Below, in pieces: positions 46,307 through 56,064 of a DNA stretch of 64,000 nucleotides. Positions within the stretch are counted from its first letter, which is position 1. Every line of letters begins with the position of its first letter. Source of the stretch: Cupriavidus taiwanensis LMG 19424. Lineage in GTDB: Bacteria; Pseudomonadota; Gammaproteobacteria; Burkholderiales; Burkholderiaceae. Made by a program: the position numbers and the translations under genes. The notes under the pieces were generated by a model. That model saw nothing but the letters and a program-made list of their open reading frames with translations. It was not told where the DNA came from and did no database searches. Location: contig NC_010528.1 of NCBI RefSeq assembly GCF_000069785.1, positions 3,264,001 to 3,328,000 on the forward strand, written 5' to 3'.

Positions 46307-48532
46307 TCAGCGCCTGGCCGCGGCCACGGGCGCGCGCACCGACGCGCCGCGCACTTCGATGCCGATGCGGTCGACCACCTTGCCTGCGGCATCGAGCAAC
46401 TCCACCTGGTGCCGGCCCGGCCAGGGCAGCCATGCGACCTCGCCACCGCGCCCGAGCGGCTTGCCGTCCATGCGCCAGCTGACCGCGCGCGCCGGCTGGC
46501 CGGCCACGCCCTGCGCCTGGAACCACACCCGCTGCGAGGCCGGCGGCATGTCGGGATCCAGCGCAAACACCGTGCCGTCGGCCGGCGTGGCGATCATGGG
46601 CGTGCCCGCGCGCGCGGCCGGCGCGCCCACGCTGACGCGCCGGACCGCGGTACCGACCAGGAACACTTCTTCGCGCGCGGGCTCGAGTCCGTCGTCGAAG
46701 CGCAGCGCCACGCGCTCGACGCCGGCAGGCATGGCCGGCGCCTGGCTGGGGCGCGCGCGGTGCAGCGCTTCCATGACGTCGTGCCACACCGGCGCCGCGC
46801 CCGACACGCCGGACACGTCGCGCATGCTGGCGCCGCTGGCGTTGCCGACCCACACGCCGACGGTGTAGTGCTGCGACCAGCCGATGCACCAGTTGTCGCG
46901 CATGTCCTTGCTGGTGCCGGTCTTCACCGCGGTCCAGAAGCGCGTGGTGAGCGGGCTGTCGAGCCCGAAGGTACGGGCGCGGGCATGGCGGTCGGACAGG
47001 ATATCGGCGACCACGTAGCTTGCGCCGGCTTGCATCACGCGCGTGGCGGGGACGGCCGGCGCGCCTTGCCGCAACCGTGGCGGCGCGTAGCTGCCGCCGT
47101 TGGCGAGCGCACGGTAGGCATTGGTCAGCGCCAGCAACGACACATCGGCGCTGCCCAGCGCCAGGCTGTAGCCGTAGTAGTCGCCTGCCTCGGTCAGCGG
47201 CAGCCCCAACGCCACCAGCCGCTTGTGGAAGCGGTGCGGGGTCACCATCACCAGCGTGCGCACCGCCGGCACGTTCAGCGATGCCGCCAGCGACGCGCGC
47301 AGGCTGACCCAGCCGGCATAGCGGTGGTCGTAGTTTTGCGGCACATAGAGCCCGCCGCCCACCGGCAGGTTCACCGGCCGGTCGTCGAGCAGCGACGCCG
47401 CCGTCAACCGCTTCTCTTCCAGTGCCTGCGCGTACAGGAAAGGCTTGAGCGTCGATCCCGCCTGCCGCAGCGCCGCCGCGTGGTCGACCTGCGCGGCGCC
47501 GGACAGCGCGCCGGACGAGCCCACGTAGGCGAGCACGTCGCCGCTGGCGTTGTCGATCACCACCACCGCGCCGTCTTCGACATTGCGTCCGGCCAGTTCG
47601 CGCAGGTGCCGGTCCAGGCTGGCGACGGCGGTGCGTTGCAGGCGGGCGTCGAGGGTCGAGGCGATGCGCGCCGGCATGGCTGCGCCGGCCGGCAGTTGCG
47701 CGCGCGCCTCGCCGACCAGGTGCCGCGACAGGTGCGGCGCCAGTTGCGTCATGCCTGCCGACGGCGCGGCCGCCGCGGCGCGCTGTGCCACCGGCCCGGT
47801 GTGCAGCAGCGCCAGCTGCGCAAAACCTTCCAGCCCGTCGCACTCGCGCGGCAGCCGCATCTCGCGCAGGATGCCGCAGGCGCGGCTGGCCACCTGCGCG
47901 GCACGCGCATTGGGCGCGCGCACCAGCGCCACCGCCAGCGCCGACTCGCGCGCATCGAGGCCTTCGGGGTATTTGCCGAACAGCACCTGCGACATCGCCG
48001 ACAGCCCCACCAGTTCGCCGCGGAACGGCACCAGGTTCAGGTAGGCCTCGAGGATCTGGTCCTTGCTCCAGCTGCGCTCCAGCACCGCGGCGCCGGCGGC
48101 CTGCCCCAGCTTCTGCGTCAGGCTGCGCCCCTGTCCCGCCGCGCCCGGCCGGCGCAGGTCTTCATCGAGCAGGCCGGCCAGCTGCATGGTCAGCGTGGAC
48201 GCCCCGCGCGTGCGCGTGTTCCACAGGTTGGCCCAGGCCGCCGCCGCCACGCCCTGCCAGTCGACGCCGCTGTGCGCATAGAAGCGCCGGTCTTCCGACA
48301 GCACGATGGCCGTGCGCAGCGCGGGCGAGGTGTCGGCCAGCGCCACCCAGTCGCCGCGGCGCGCGCGGAAGTCGTCGCGCACACGGCCCACCGGCTCGCC
48401 GTGGCGGTCCAGCACCACCACGTCGGCGCTGCGCCAGTCGGCCCGCACCTGCGCGAACGTGGGCAAGGCCGCGGCCGGCGCCGCCCAGGCCAGCGCCGCC
48501 GCCATCGCAGCAAGAGCCAGGCGTCGCGTCAT
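46307..48532 (-). CDS. pbpC: Penicillin-binding protein 1C (glycosyltransferase-transpeptidase)
   Basis: PbpC is a class A murein synthase linked to bacterial alpha-2-macroglobulin. The 741-residue product has a signal (MTRRLALAAMAAALAWAAPAAA), a glycosyltransferase 51 domain with catalytic glutamate in LSEDRRFYAHSGVDW (about residues 79-93) and TRGASTLTMQLAGLL, and a transpeptidase domain with SxxK in AGSTLKPFLYA, SxN in SLASLN-type ASLAASLNVPAV, and KTG in AVKTGTSKDMRDNW. A C-terminal beta domain (the PbpC C-terminal domain) ends the protein. Its ATG overlaps the YhhN stop by four bases. Confidence 0.96.
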   Translation of the reverse strand: MTRRLALAAMAAALAWAAPAAALPTFAQVRADWRSADVVVLDRHGEPVGRVRDDFRARRGDWVALADTSPALRTAIVLSEDRRFYAHSGVDWQGVAAAAWANLWNTRTRGASTLTMQLAGLLDEDLRRPGAAGQGRSLTQKLGQAAGAAVLERSWSKDQILEAYLNLVPFRGELVGLSAMSQVLFGKYPEGLDARESALAVALVRAPNARAAQVASRACGILREMRLPRECDGLEGFAQLALLHTGPVAQRAAAAAPSAGMTQLAPHLSRHLVGEARAQLPAGAAMPARIASTLDARLQRTAVASLDRHLRELAGRNVEDGAVVVIDNASGDVLAYVGSSGALSGAAQVDHAAALRQAGSTLKPFLYAQALEEKRLTAASLLDDRPVNLPVGGGLYVPQNYDHRYAGWVSLRASLAASLNVPAVRTLVMVTPHRFHKRLVALGLPLTEAGDYYGYSLALGSADVSLLALTNAYRALANGGSYAPPRLRQGAPAVPATRVMQAGASYVVADILSDRHARARTFGLDSPLTTRFWTAVKTGTSKDMRDNWCIGWSQHYTVGVWVGNASGASMRDVSGVSGAAPVWHDVMEALHRARPSQAPAMPAGVERVALRFDDGLEPAREEVFLVGTAVRRVSVGAPAARAGTPMIATPADGTVFALDPDMPPASQRVWFQAQGVAGQPARAVSWRMDGKPLGRGGEVAWLPWPGRHQVELLDAAGKVVDRIGIEVRGASVRAPVAAARR

Positions 48533-49233
48533 GGCCGCGCGCGTCCCGATACCAGACCCGCCACCAGCAGCACCTGCGCCGCGGCGTAGGTCCACCAGAT
48601 GCCCAGCTGGAACGACTCGAACGGCACCAGGAAGCGTGCAATGCCGATCATCATGTCCGACGCGGCGAAGCACAGCGCGCCCAGCGCCGCCAGCGGCGTG
48701 GGCAGGCGCGCCACCAGCGCGCTGCACACCATGGCGGCAAGCACGCCCACGTATAGCGTCACCGGAACCATCAGCGTGCCGAGATTGGGCCAGAAGCGGC
48801 CCAGCATGGTGCCGGCCACGCCGAGCATGGCGCCGCAGGCAATCAGCCGGTGCGGGCGGGTGTCGCCCGCCAGCGGCACCAGCAGGCGCAGGTAGGCCAG
48901 GTGCGCCAGCAGGAAGGCGCCGAGCCCGCCCACGAAGGAAAACGACAGCGCCGGCAGCGCCAGCAGGAAATCGCCCAGCGCCGAGCACAGCAGCGCCGTC
49001 ACCAGCCAGCGGCGCTCGCCGGGGACGCGATGGAACCAAGCCGCGCGCGCCAGCAGCAGCGCCATCGCGGTCTTCCACGCCGGCTGCATGGCGATATGCC
49101 CGGTCAGGGGCGCGCCATCGGGCAGATCCAGCGCCACCTGCACCAGCAGCGCGCCATAGATGAGGCCGGCCATCGCGCCCGCGAGCCACCACTCGCGCAC
49201 GCGCGCCGGCATCATCGCGGAAAGCCAGCTCAT
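48529..49233 (-). CDS. YhhN family membrane protein (lysoplasmalogenase-like)
   Basis: A 234-residue polytopic membrane protein of the YhhN/TMEM86 family, with about eight helices. The conserved blocks LLCSALGDFLLALPALSFSFVGGLGAFLLAHLAYL and LGALCFAASDMMIGIARF hold the acidic residues proposed as catalytic in animal lysoplasmalogenase. The bacterial role is not settled. It is inserted between the alpha-2-macroglobulin gene and pbpC with 4-nt overlaps on both sides, so it is expressed with them. Confidence 0.88.
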   Translation of the reverse strand: MSWLSAMMPARVREWWLAGAMAGLIYGALLVQVALDLPDGAPLTGHIAMQPAWKTAMALLLARAAWFHRVPGERRWLVTALLCSALGDFLLALPALSFSFVGGLGAFLLAHLAYLRLLVPLAGDTRPHRLIACGAMLGVAGTMLGRFWPNLGTLMVPVTLYVGVLAAMVCSALVARLPTPLAALGALCFAASDMMIGIARFLVPFESFQLGIWWTYAAAQVLLVAGLVSGRARP

Positions 49234-52200
49234 GGGCGTGCCCCGACCGCCAGCCGCGCATTGGGCGCCACGCCAAACACGTCCGGCGCGTACATCGCTT
49301 CGACGCGCGTGGGGGGCAGCGCGAAGTCGCCGGCGTTGTTCAGCCGCACCGTGTATTCGACCGAGACCTTGCCCTTAGGCAGGTAGCCGAAGTACTCGCG
49401 GTACGCCTGCGGCGTGCGCTCGACATAGGCCGGCCACGCCGCGCCCTGGCGCCGCTCGCCGCGCGTGGCGATGGCCGAGTCGCGGCCCAGGCCGCTGCCG
49501 AGGATGGTGGCGCCTGCGGGTACCGGGTCGCTGACCACCACCCAGGTCATGTCGGCCTGCGCATCGATCTCCAGCTTGACGCGATACACGTCGCCGCGCG
49601 ACCACTTGCCCGGCACTGCCTGTTCCTGCGGCGTCACGGTGCGCTGGATGCGGTAGCCCGCGGCCAGCGGCGCGGTCACCGGCACCGCGGCCATGGCGCG
49701 CACCGTCGCCCACGGCTGGCCCGCGCCGGCCTGTTCCACCTGCAGCGTGCCGCCCTCGGCCCCGGCCGGCCACGGCAGGTCGACGCTGCCCTGCGCCACG
49801 CCATCGCTGCGCTGCGCGCGCGCCCAGTCGAAGCTGCGCGCGGCGTCGGCGGCGTTGCTGATGCTGGCGCGCGTGGTGCCGGCCACCGGCGTCTTCTCGA
49901 AGGCCTGCGCAAAGCGCGTCACCGCCAGCATGCCCCAGGCATTGGCGGTGGTGGTGCCCCAGGCGCCGTGCACCTGGCGTCCCAGCAGCCCGGTGGCCAG
50001 TTGCGGCGCGTCTTCCTTCCAGCCCGGCAGTTCCGAAGCCAGCGCCAGCAGGCGCGCGGCGTTGACGTCGCCGCCGGCCATCATCCACCACCAGTTGTCG
50101 TTGCGCTCGGTGGAGAACGCCAGGCGCGTGCCCTGCACCGTCAGGCGCGAGCGCAGCAGCTGCTGGGCCTCGGCCAGGCGCTGCTCGCGCTGCGGGATGT
50201 CCTGCATGCGCGTCAGCAGCAGCGCCCAGTCCAGCAACGCCGAGGTCGGCCATTGCGCCGGCAGGATCTGGATCGATCCCAGCATGCGCGCCTGCGCGTG
50301 GCCGGTGCGCGACAGCGCCTCGAGCGCGGACAGCTTGCGCACCTCCAGGTACTGGGTTCCGGCCACCGGCGACCAGCTGTCGCGGCGGATGCGGCCTTCG
50401 ACAAAGTCGGTCAGGCCGCGCTCCATCTGCGCCCGCTGCGCGTCCGGGATGCGCAGCGCCAGCCCGGCGCGCGCGGCCTCGTCCGTGACCGCCAGCAAGT
50501 AGGCGGTGAGCACTTCGCTGCCGTAGTCGCTGTCGCTGTTCAGCGGGAAGTACGACGCCAGGCCGTTGGCATCGAGGTAGGACGGCAACTGCGCCATCAG
50601 CGCCTCCCACGCGGCGCCGTCGTTCAGGCCGATGGCTTTCGAGGCGCGCTGCTCCAGGCAGGTGAACGGGTAGTTGCGGAACCACTCGCGCACGCCCGGC
50701 ATGCCGCCCGCCAGCGACGACTGGAAGTTGACCTGCACCCCGCCGCGCACCTTGCCGGCCGGGTCGGCCAGTGCGCCCGGCGGCGCCTTGACCGGTATCG
50801 ACAGCGACGGCGCCACCTGCGCCAGCGTGGCCTGCTGCACCGTGACCGGGGCCGCCGGCACGATCTGCTGCGACACCTTGATGCGGTCGGCGGCGCCGCC
50901 CGTGCCTTGCTCGCTGGCCTGCACCTCCCACATCACGGTGCCGGTGCGCGCGTAGGCCAGCAGCGCGGGCGCGGTCACGTCCCAGCCGATCTCACGCGCT
51001 TCGCCCGCGGGAATCTGCACGGTCTGCGCCGGCAGGCCGGCTTCATTGCCGAGCAGCGTGCCGCGCGCGCTGGCCTGCACTGTCATCGCACGCCTGGTGG
51101 TATTGCGCAGCGTGAACATGGCGCGGTAGCGGTCGTCCTCGCGCACCAGCGGCGGCAGGCCGGAAATCACCTGCAGGTCCTGGGTGGCGGCGATGGTGGC
51201 GCTGCCGGTGCCGAAGCGGCCCAGGCCCTGGTCCGCCACCGCGACGATGCGGAAGCTGGTCAGCGAATCGTTGAGCGGCACCTCGACGCTGGCCCGGCCC
51301 TCGGCGTCGAGCTGCACGCGCGGGTTCCACAGCAGCAGCGTGTCGAACAGCTCGCGCGTGGGGCTCTTGCCGCCGCCGCCGCCCGCCGGCACCGCCTTGC
51401 GCCCGTAGTGGCGGCGCCCGATGATCTCCATCTGCGCGGTCGAGGTTTCCACGCCGTAGCCGCGCCGCTGCAGCATCGCGTCGAGCAGGTCCCAGCTGGT
51501 GTTGGGCATCAGCTCCAGCAGGGCCTGGTCCACCGCGGCCAGCGCCACTTCGCCGTTGGCGGCGGGCTTGCCGTCCGGCAGCCTGACCTGGATCGCCACG
51601 CGCGCCTTGCCGCGCACCGGGTAGCTGGCCTTGTCCGGGGTCACGGCGACGTCGAGCCGGTGGCCGGCGTTGCCGACGCGGATCTCGGCCAGTCCCAGGC
51701 GGAACGCCGGCTTGGACAGGTCGACCAGCGCCGTCGGCGCCGCGTACTCGCGCCCCTCGCTGCGGAATGCGCGCCACCACTCGCCCGGCTGGCGCCAGCC
51801 CCAGGTGAAGAACGAATACCACGGCACCTCGTGCAGGCGCCCGCGCAGGGCCAGCACCGACACGTAGACGTTGGGCCCCCATTCGGGCTTCACCTGCACG
51901 CGCACGGTGGGATCGCTGCCGTGCAGCTCCACCACCTGCGTCTGGTAGATGCCTTCGCGCTCCACCGCCACCAGCGCGGTGGCGTGGCGGAACGGCATGC
52001 GCACCTGGAACACCGCGGTGTCGCCCGGCGCGTAGGACTTCTTCTCCGGCAGCAGGTCGATGCGGTCATGGTTCTCGCCGCCAAACCACAGCTCGCCCTG
52101 GCGCGTGACCCACACGGTGGTGGCGGCCTGCGCGGTGCGGCCATCCTTGTCGCGCGCGTTCGCCACCAGCTCGATCTGGCCGGCCTGCTCCAGCGTCACG

Positions 52201-55200
52201 TCGCAGCGCGCGCGCCCCTGCGCATCGGTGCGGGTTTCGCACACGGTGCCCAGGTCGCGCGTCTCGGTGCGGTTGTCATAGCGGTAGAAGCCGCCGACCA
52301 CGCGCTTGCGCGCCGAGGTGGTGATGCGTGCGCGCGCGTTGATCTTGACCGGTGCGTCCGCCACCGGCTTGCCGTTGACGTCCAGCACCACGCCCTGCAC
52401 CGCCAGCTTCTGCTTCACCGAGACCCAGTCGTCGGTGCGGATGCCGGCCACCACCGCCGCCGGCCATACCGGCACGGTCTGGCGCAGCGTCTGGATCTCG
52501 CCATTGGGATCGGCAAAGCCGGCCTCGAGCACCAGGTCGCGCGGCGCCTCGGTCTTGGGCAGCTTGGTCAGCGTCACGCTGCCATTGCCATTCTTGTCCA
52601 GCGTCAGCGGCAGCTTGTCGGCGACCAGCTTCTGGCGATCGTCGCTGGCGCCGCCCTGCTGATCCTCGTCCATCTCCTCGTCGCCGCCGCTTTCGCGCTG
52701 CGCGCGCGGGGGAGTGAAGGAGAAGCCGTCGTAGCCGGGGAAGCTGACGTACTTGTCGCGCAGCAGCGCCGACACGCGCACCGGCAGCCCGGCGGCGCCG
52801 CCGCCGGAAAGATAGTGGATCTCGACGCCGACCGGCAGTTCGGCCGGGGCCACCACCGGTCCGGCCTTGCCCGCCACCTGCAGCGTGCCGGCCAGCACCG
52901 GCAGGCGGAACGCCTCGACGCGGAAGCTGCCGCTGGTGTAGCTGCGCACGCCGCCCTCATCCTTTGCGCCGTCGCCCTTCTGCGTTTCCAGCTCGACGGT
53001 ATAGACCCCGAGCCTGGCCGCCGCGGGCACCTGGAAGGTGCTTTCCGCGCTGCGCCCGCCGGTCGCGGTCTGGCGCCATTGCAGCGGCAGCTCGTAGCTC
53101 TGGCCGCTGCCCTCATGGCGGATCGTTACGCGCGTGGGCAGCGGACGGCTCGCCGGCGGCAAGGCAAAGCCCTGCGCGGTCTCGGCGCGGATCAGGTGCT
53201 TCATCGACACGGTTTCGCCGGCGCGCAGCAGGGTACGGTCGAAGATGGTGTGGGCGCGCACGGTGGGCGTCGCGCTGGTGTCGGTCGGCACATTGAAGCG
53301 CCAGCTCTCGATGCCGCGGTTCCAGTCCGACATCACGAAGGCCATGTCGGCCTTGCCACGTGCCTGCGGGTGCGTGGCGGCGATGCGGGCGGAGACGAAA
53401 TAGCCCGACAGCCCGTTCTGGTCGCACGCGCTCTCCGGCGCCGCGGCGAGCCTGGCAAAACGCGCCACGCCGCTGGCATCGGTACGGCCTTCGCCCAGCA
53501 GGCGCCCGCTGCAGTCGCGCACCGCCACCGCGGCGTCGCTGACCGGCTTGCCGTCGTCCAGCGCGGTAACCCAGGCCAGCCCGCTGCGGCTGCCGTCGTC
53601 TTCGTTGCCGCTGCCGCGGCCCAGCTTGAAATGCACGCCAAGGTTGGTGACCAGCGCCGCGGTGCGCACGTACATCGGCGCGCGCTTGCCCAGCAGCGCC
53701 TCGCCCAGCATCGGCGAGGCGATCTCCACCACATGGAAGCCGGGTTCCGGCAACGGGATGCCGACCACCTCGAACGGCCGCGGCGCATCGCCCGAAGGCT
53801 TGGGCACCGCCAGTTTCTGCACGCCCGGCGCGCGCTCGAGCAGCGACACCGAGCGGGTCTCGATCGACACCGCGTTGCGCGGATTGCTGACGCGGTACGG
53901 CGAGCGGCCCGCCAGCACGGCGTCGAGTTCGCCGCGCGTATAGCTGGCCTCGTGCAGGCGGCGCACCAGACCGAGCCACTGCATCACGGCGGCATCGTCG
54001 TCGACGCGCAGCTTCATCACCGTGCCGGCCCGGGCCTGCACGCCGCGCACGGACAGGTCGGCTTCGACATTGCGCAGCGTCACCGGCAGCAGCGGCGGAT
54101 AGTCTTGCGCCGACTTGCCGCGCGGCAGCTCGCCGAAGCGCTCGACCACGCCGAACGGCGCCGCGGCAAACTTGGCCAGCGGCGGCATCGCGGCCGTGGC
54201 CACCTTGAGCGGGAACAGGTCCGCATTGGCCAGCGGGCGGCCGCTATCGTCCTGCAGCTTGCGCGGTACCTCGATGGTGAATTGCGCCTTCTCGGCGAAC
54301 GGCGCGGCAAAGGTGAGCGCGCTGACGCTGGCGTCGGGCGCCAGGTCGGGGTCGAACTGCGGCGCGCGCGGGCCCGACGGCGTTTTCAGCACCACGCTTT
54401 CGGCCAGCTTGCGCGGCACCGGCGCGGAGAACGTCACCGTCATCGGCCGCAGCGGCGTGCAAGGCGACTGCGCGTGTTCGCGTTCGCAGCTGAAGCTGGC
54501 GGTAAACGGCTCGCGCACGGTGTAGTCGAAGCGGCGTTCCTCTCGCGTGGCGACACCGGACGGCGTGGCAATGCCCGCGCCCAGCACCAGCTGCACGCGC
54601 GCCGCGGCCGGCAGGCGCTGCTGGCAGGCAAGCAGGTGCACCGCGTCGGGCATCGGTTTGGCGAGGCGGTCCCAGCGGATCGCCTCGAGCACGGCCTCGC
54701 GTTCCTTGCCGGCCAGCAGCCGCACCGGGATGCGCTCGCCGAGCCCCTGCGCCTGGCACCAGGCGTGCTCGCGCACCGAGGCCGCGGTGGTGGCGCCGTT
54801 GAAACGCAGTGCGAAGACCTGGTCTTCCTCGATCTCGCCGCCGGAAGGCCGGCTCGAGACCACGGTCGGGCCGCCGGTCTCGAAGCGGTATTCCGCCTTG
54901 CCCGCATAGGCGGTGCCGGCCTCGCTGCGCAGGCCGGCGCGCATGCGCACGGTGCAGCGCACGCCGGGCGGCAGGTCGCTGGCAAAGTCGTAGACCCAGT
55001 TTCTGGCGTCGATCCAGCGGGCCTGGCCACTGGTGCTGGCGCCGGTGCAGGAAACCGCCGCGGGTGCGGCGGCCTGGACATCGCCCATCGGCACCATGGC
55101 TTCGTCAAAGCGGATCGCCACCTGGCGCACCTGGCCCACCGTGCCTTCCGGGGAGAAACGGCTCACCTGCGCGGCCAGCGCGCCGCCGGGCAGGCTGGCG

Positions 55201-55301
55201 AGCGCGCCCGCCAGGGCCGCTGCCGCACAGACCCGCGCCAGGTGCGATTGCTGTCGTGAACTGCCAAGGCCCCGATGGGCTCGGGCGACGATCCCCTTCA
55301 T
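49230..55301 (-). CDS. Bacterial alpha-2-macroglobulin (YfhM-type, with thioester)
   Basis: A 2023-residue secreted or periplasmic protein of the YfhM type, thought to trap proteases that breach the outer membrane. Signal region MKGIVARAHRGLGSSRQQSH to ALASLPGGALAAQ. The macroglobulin (MG) domains run for most of the length; the thioester motif is CLEQ with Cys1548 in YPFTCLEQRASKA, followed by the alpha-helical thioester domain. The ATG at 55301 has GGAGG eight bases upstream. No lipobox Cys is seen at the signal cleavage site, unlike E. coli YfhM; a soluble periplasmic form is possible. First gene of the operon with yhhN and pbpC. Confidence 0.95.
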   Translation of the reverse strand: MKGIVARAHRGLGSSRQQSHLARVCAAAALAGALASLPGGALAAQVSRFSPEGTVGQVRQVAIRFDEAMVPMGDVQAAAPAAVSCTGASTSGQARWIDARNWVYDFASDLPPGVRCTVRMRAGLRSEAGTAYAGKAEYRFETGGPTVVSSRPSGGEIEEDQVFALRFNGATTAASVREHAWCQAQGLGERIPVRLLAGKEREAVLEAIRWDRLAKPMPDAVHLLACQQRLPAAARVQLVLGAGIATPSGVATREERRFDYTVREPFTASFSCEREHAQSPCTPLRPMTVTFSAPVPRKLAESVVLKTPSGPRAPQFDPDLAPDASVSALTFAAPFAEKAQFTIEVPRKLQDDSGRPLANADLFPLKVATAAMPPLAKFAAAPFGVVERFGELPRGKSAQDYPPLLPVTLRNVEADLSVRGVQARAGTVMKLRVDDDAAVMQWLGLVRRLHEASYTRGELDAVLAGRSPYRVSNPRNAVSIETRSVSLLERAPGVQKLAVPKPSGDAPRPFEVVGIPLPEPGFHVVEIASPMLGEALLGKRAPMYVRTAALVTNLGVHFKLGRGSGNEDDGSRSGLAWVTALDDGKPVSDAAVAVRDCSGRLLGEGRTDASGVARFARLAAAPESACDQNGLSGYFVSARIAATHPQARGKADMAFVMSDWNRGIESWRFNVPTDTSATPTVRAHTIFDRTLLRAGETVSMKHLIRAETAQGFALPPASRPLPTRVTIRHEGSGQSYELPLQWRQTATGGRSAESTFQVPAAARLGVYTVELETQKGDGAKDEGGVRSYTSGSFRVEAFRLPVLAGTLQVAGKAGPVVAPAELPVGVEIHYLSGGGAAGLPVRVSALLRDKYVSFPGYDGFSFTPPRAQRESGGDEEMDEDQQGGASDDRQKLVADKLPLTLDKNGNGSVTLTKLPKTEAPRDLVLEAGFADPNGEIQTLRQTVPVWPAAVVAGIRTDDWVSVKQKLAVQGVVLDVNGKPVADAPVKINARARITTSARKRVVGGFYRYDNRTETRDLGTVCETRTDAQGRARCDVTLEQAGQIELVANARDKDGRTAQAATTVWVTRQGELWFGGENHDRIDLLPEKKSYAPGDTAVFQVRMPFRHATALVAVEREGIYQTQVVELHGSDPTVRVQVKPEWGPNVYVSVLALRGRLHEVPWYSFFTWGWRQPGEWWRAFRSEGREYAAPTALVDLSKPAFRLGLAEIRVGNAGHRLDVAVTPDKASYPVRGKARVAIQVRLPDGKPAANGEVALAAVDQALLELMPNTSWDLLDAMLQRRGYGVETSTAQMEIIGRRHYGRKAVPAGGGGGKSPTRELFDTLLLWNPRVQLDAEGRASVEVPLNDSLTSFRIVAVADQGLGRFGTGSATIAATQDLQVISGLPPLVREDDRYRAMFTLRNTTRRAMTVQASARGTLLGNEAGLPAQTVQIPAGEAREIGWDVTAPALLAYARTGTVMWEVQASEQGTGGAADRIKVSQQIVPAAPVTVQQATLAQVAPSLSIPVKAPPGALADPAGKVRGGVQVNFQSSLAGGMPGVREWFRNYPFTCLEQRASKAIGLNDGAAWEALMAQLPSYLDANGLASYFPLNSDSDYGSEVLTAYLLAVTDEAARAGLALRIPDAQRAQMERGLTDFVEGRIRRDSWSPVAGTQYLEVRKLSALEALSRTGHAQARMLGSIQILPAQWPTSALLDWALLLTRMQDIPQREQRLAEAQQLLRSRLTVQGTRLAFSTERNDNWWWMMAGGDVNAARLLALASELPGWKEDAPQLATGLLGRQVHGAWGTTTANAWGMLAVTRFAQAFEKTPVAGTTRASISNAADAARSFDWARAQRSDGVAQGSVDLPWPAGAEGGTLQVEQAGAGQPWATVRAMAAVPVTAPLAAGYRIQRTVTPQEQAVPGKWSRGDVYRVKLEIDAQADMTWVVVSDPVPAGATILGSGLGRDSAIATRGERRQGAAWPAYVERTPQAYREYFGYLPKGKVSVEYTVRLNNAGDFALPPTRVEAMYAPDVFGVAPNARLAVGARP

Positions 55302-55408
55302 CCTGCCATCCTCCGTTCCCGCCACGTTTGCGGCACCCGGCGAGGGTGACACGCACGCCACAGGAGTGCAAGGCCGGCGCATGCCCCCAAAGCGCTACAG
55401 GAACGATT

Positions 55409-55909
55409 TCAGCGCAGGTGCGACAGCGGCAGCGGCCCCTCGCACTTGATTGCCGTCAGCACGATGTTCGAGCGCACGCTTTCCACGCCGGGCACGCGCA
55501 TCAGCCGTTTCATGGTGAATTCGGCCAGCGTGGGCAGGTCCGGCACCACCACACGGATCAGGTAGTCGGCCTCGCCGGCGACGGAGTAGCACTCCTGCAC
55601 CTCTTCCAGCAGCAGGATCTCTTCGCGGAAGCGCTCGATGATGGTATCGCCGTGATGCGCCAGCTTGACGCTGACGAAGACGACCACGCCCAGCCCCAGC
55701 GCCTGTGACGACAGGCTGACGCGGTACCCGGTGATGACCCCGTCGGCCTCGAGCCGCGCCAGCCGGCGGCCGACCTGGCTGGGTGACAGGTGCACGCGTT
55801 CGGCCAGCTGCTGGTGGGTGGCGCGGCCGTCGGCCTGCAGCGCGCTCAGCAGGGCGAGGTCATACGCATCGAGGGAAACACTATGGGCTGCCATACACAA
55901 ATCCCGCAT
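55409..55909 (-). CDS. Lrp/AsnC-family transcriptional regulator
   Basis: A 166-residue Lrp-type regulator. The helix-turn-helix is LLSALQADGRATHQQLAERVHLSPSQVGRRLARLEADGVI (about residues 19-58), followed by the RAM effector domain, whose LEEVQECYSVAGEADYLIRVVVPDLPTLAEF and C-terminal SNIVLTAIKCEGPLPL are typical. Start at 55909 or at the ATG at 55894 (MAAHSVS); neither has a strong ribosome site. It is divergent from phhA by about 155 bases, so it may regulate phenylalanine catabolism in response to aromatic amino acids. Confidence 0.9.
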   Translation of the reverse strand: MRDLCMAAHSVSLDAYDLALLSALQADGRATHQQLAERVHLSPSQVGRRLARLEADGVITGYRVSLSSQALGLGVVVFVSVKLAHHGDTIIERFREEILLLEEVQECYSVAGEADYLIRVVVPDLPTLAEFTMKRLMRVPGVESVRSNIVLTAIKCEGPLPLSHLR

Positions 55910-55923
55910 ATCTCAATCCAGGA

Positions 55924-55940
55924 ATGCGCATTATATGCAT
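55924..55940. promoter_or_regulatory. AT-rich dyad between the Lrp gene and phhA
   Basis: ATGCGCATTATATGCAT is a near-palindrome (ATGC with GCAT arms). It lies in the divergent promoter region and is a possible Lrp-type site. Direct repeats around GCGGACTATGCGGACA follow at about 55,959. No -35/-10 pair was convincing. Confidence 0.35.
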
Positions 55941-56064
55941 GATCTATCGAAATCGAGCGGACTATGCGGACAGTTTGCGGCCTCCGGCGCCTAAACTACG
56001 CAGTAAATCCGCATCCATGCTGGCGCCGACGCAGCCAGCGCGCATTCCAGGAGACACAAACAAC

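Noticed and set aside
49968..55259. A 1763-codon open frame on the plus strand opposite the alpha-2-macroglobulin gene
   Set aside because: High GC leaves few stops on the mirror strand. The product is Arg/His/Gln-rich with no domain; the minus-strand gene has a full thioester-protein architecture.
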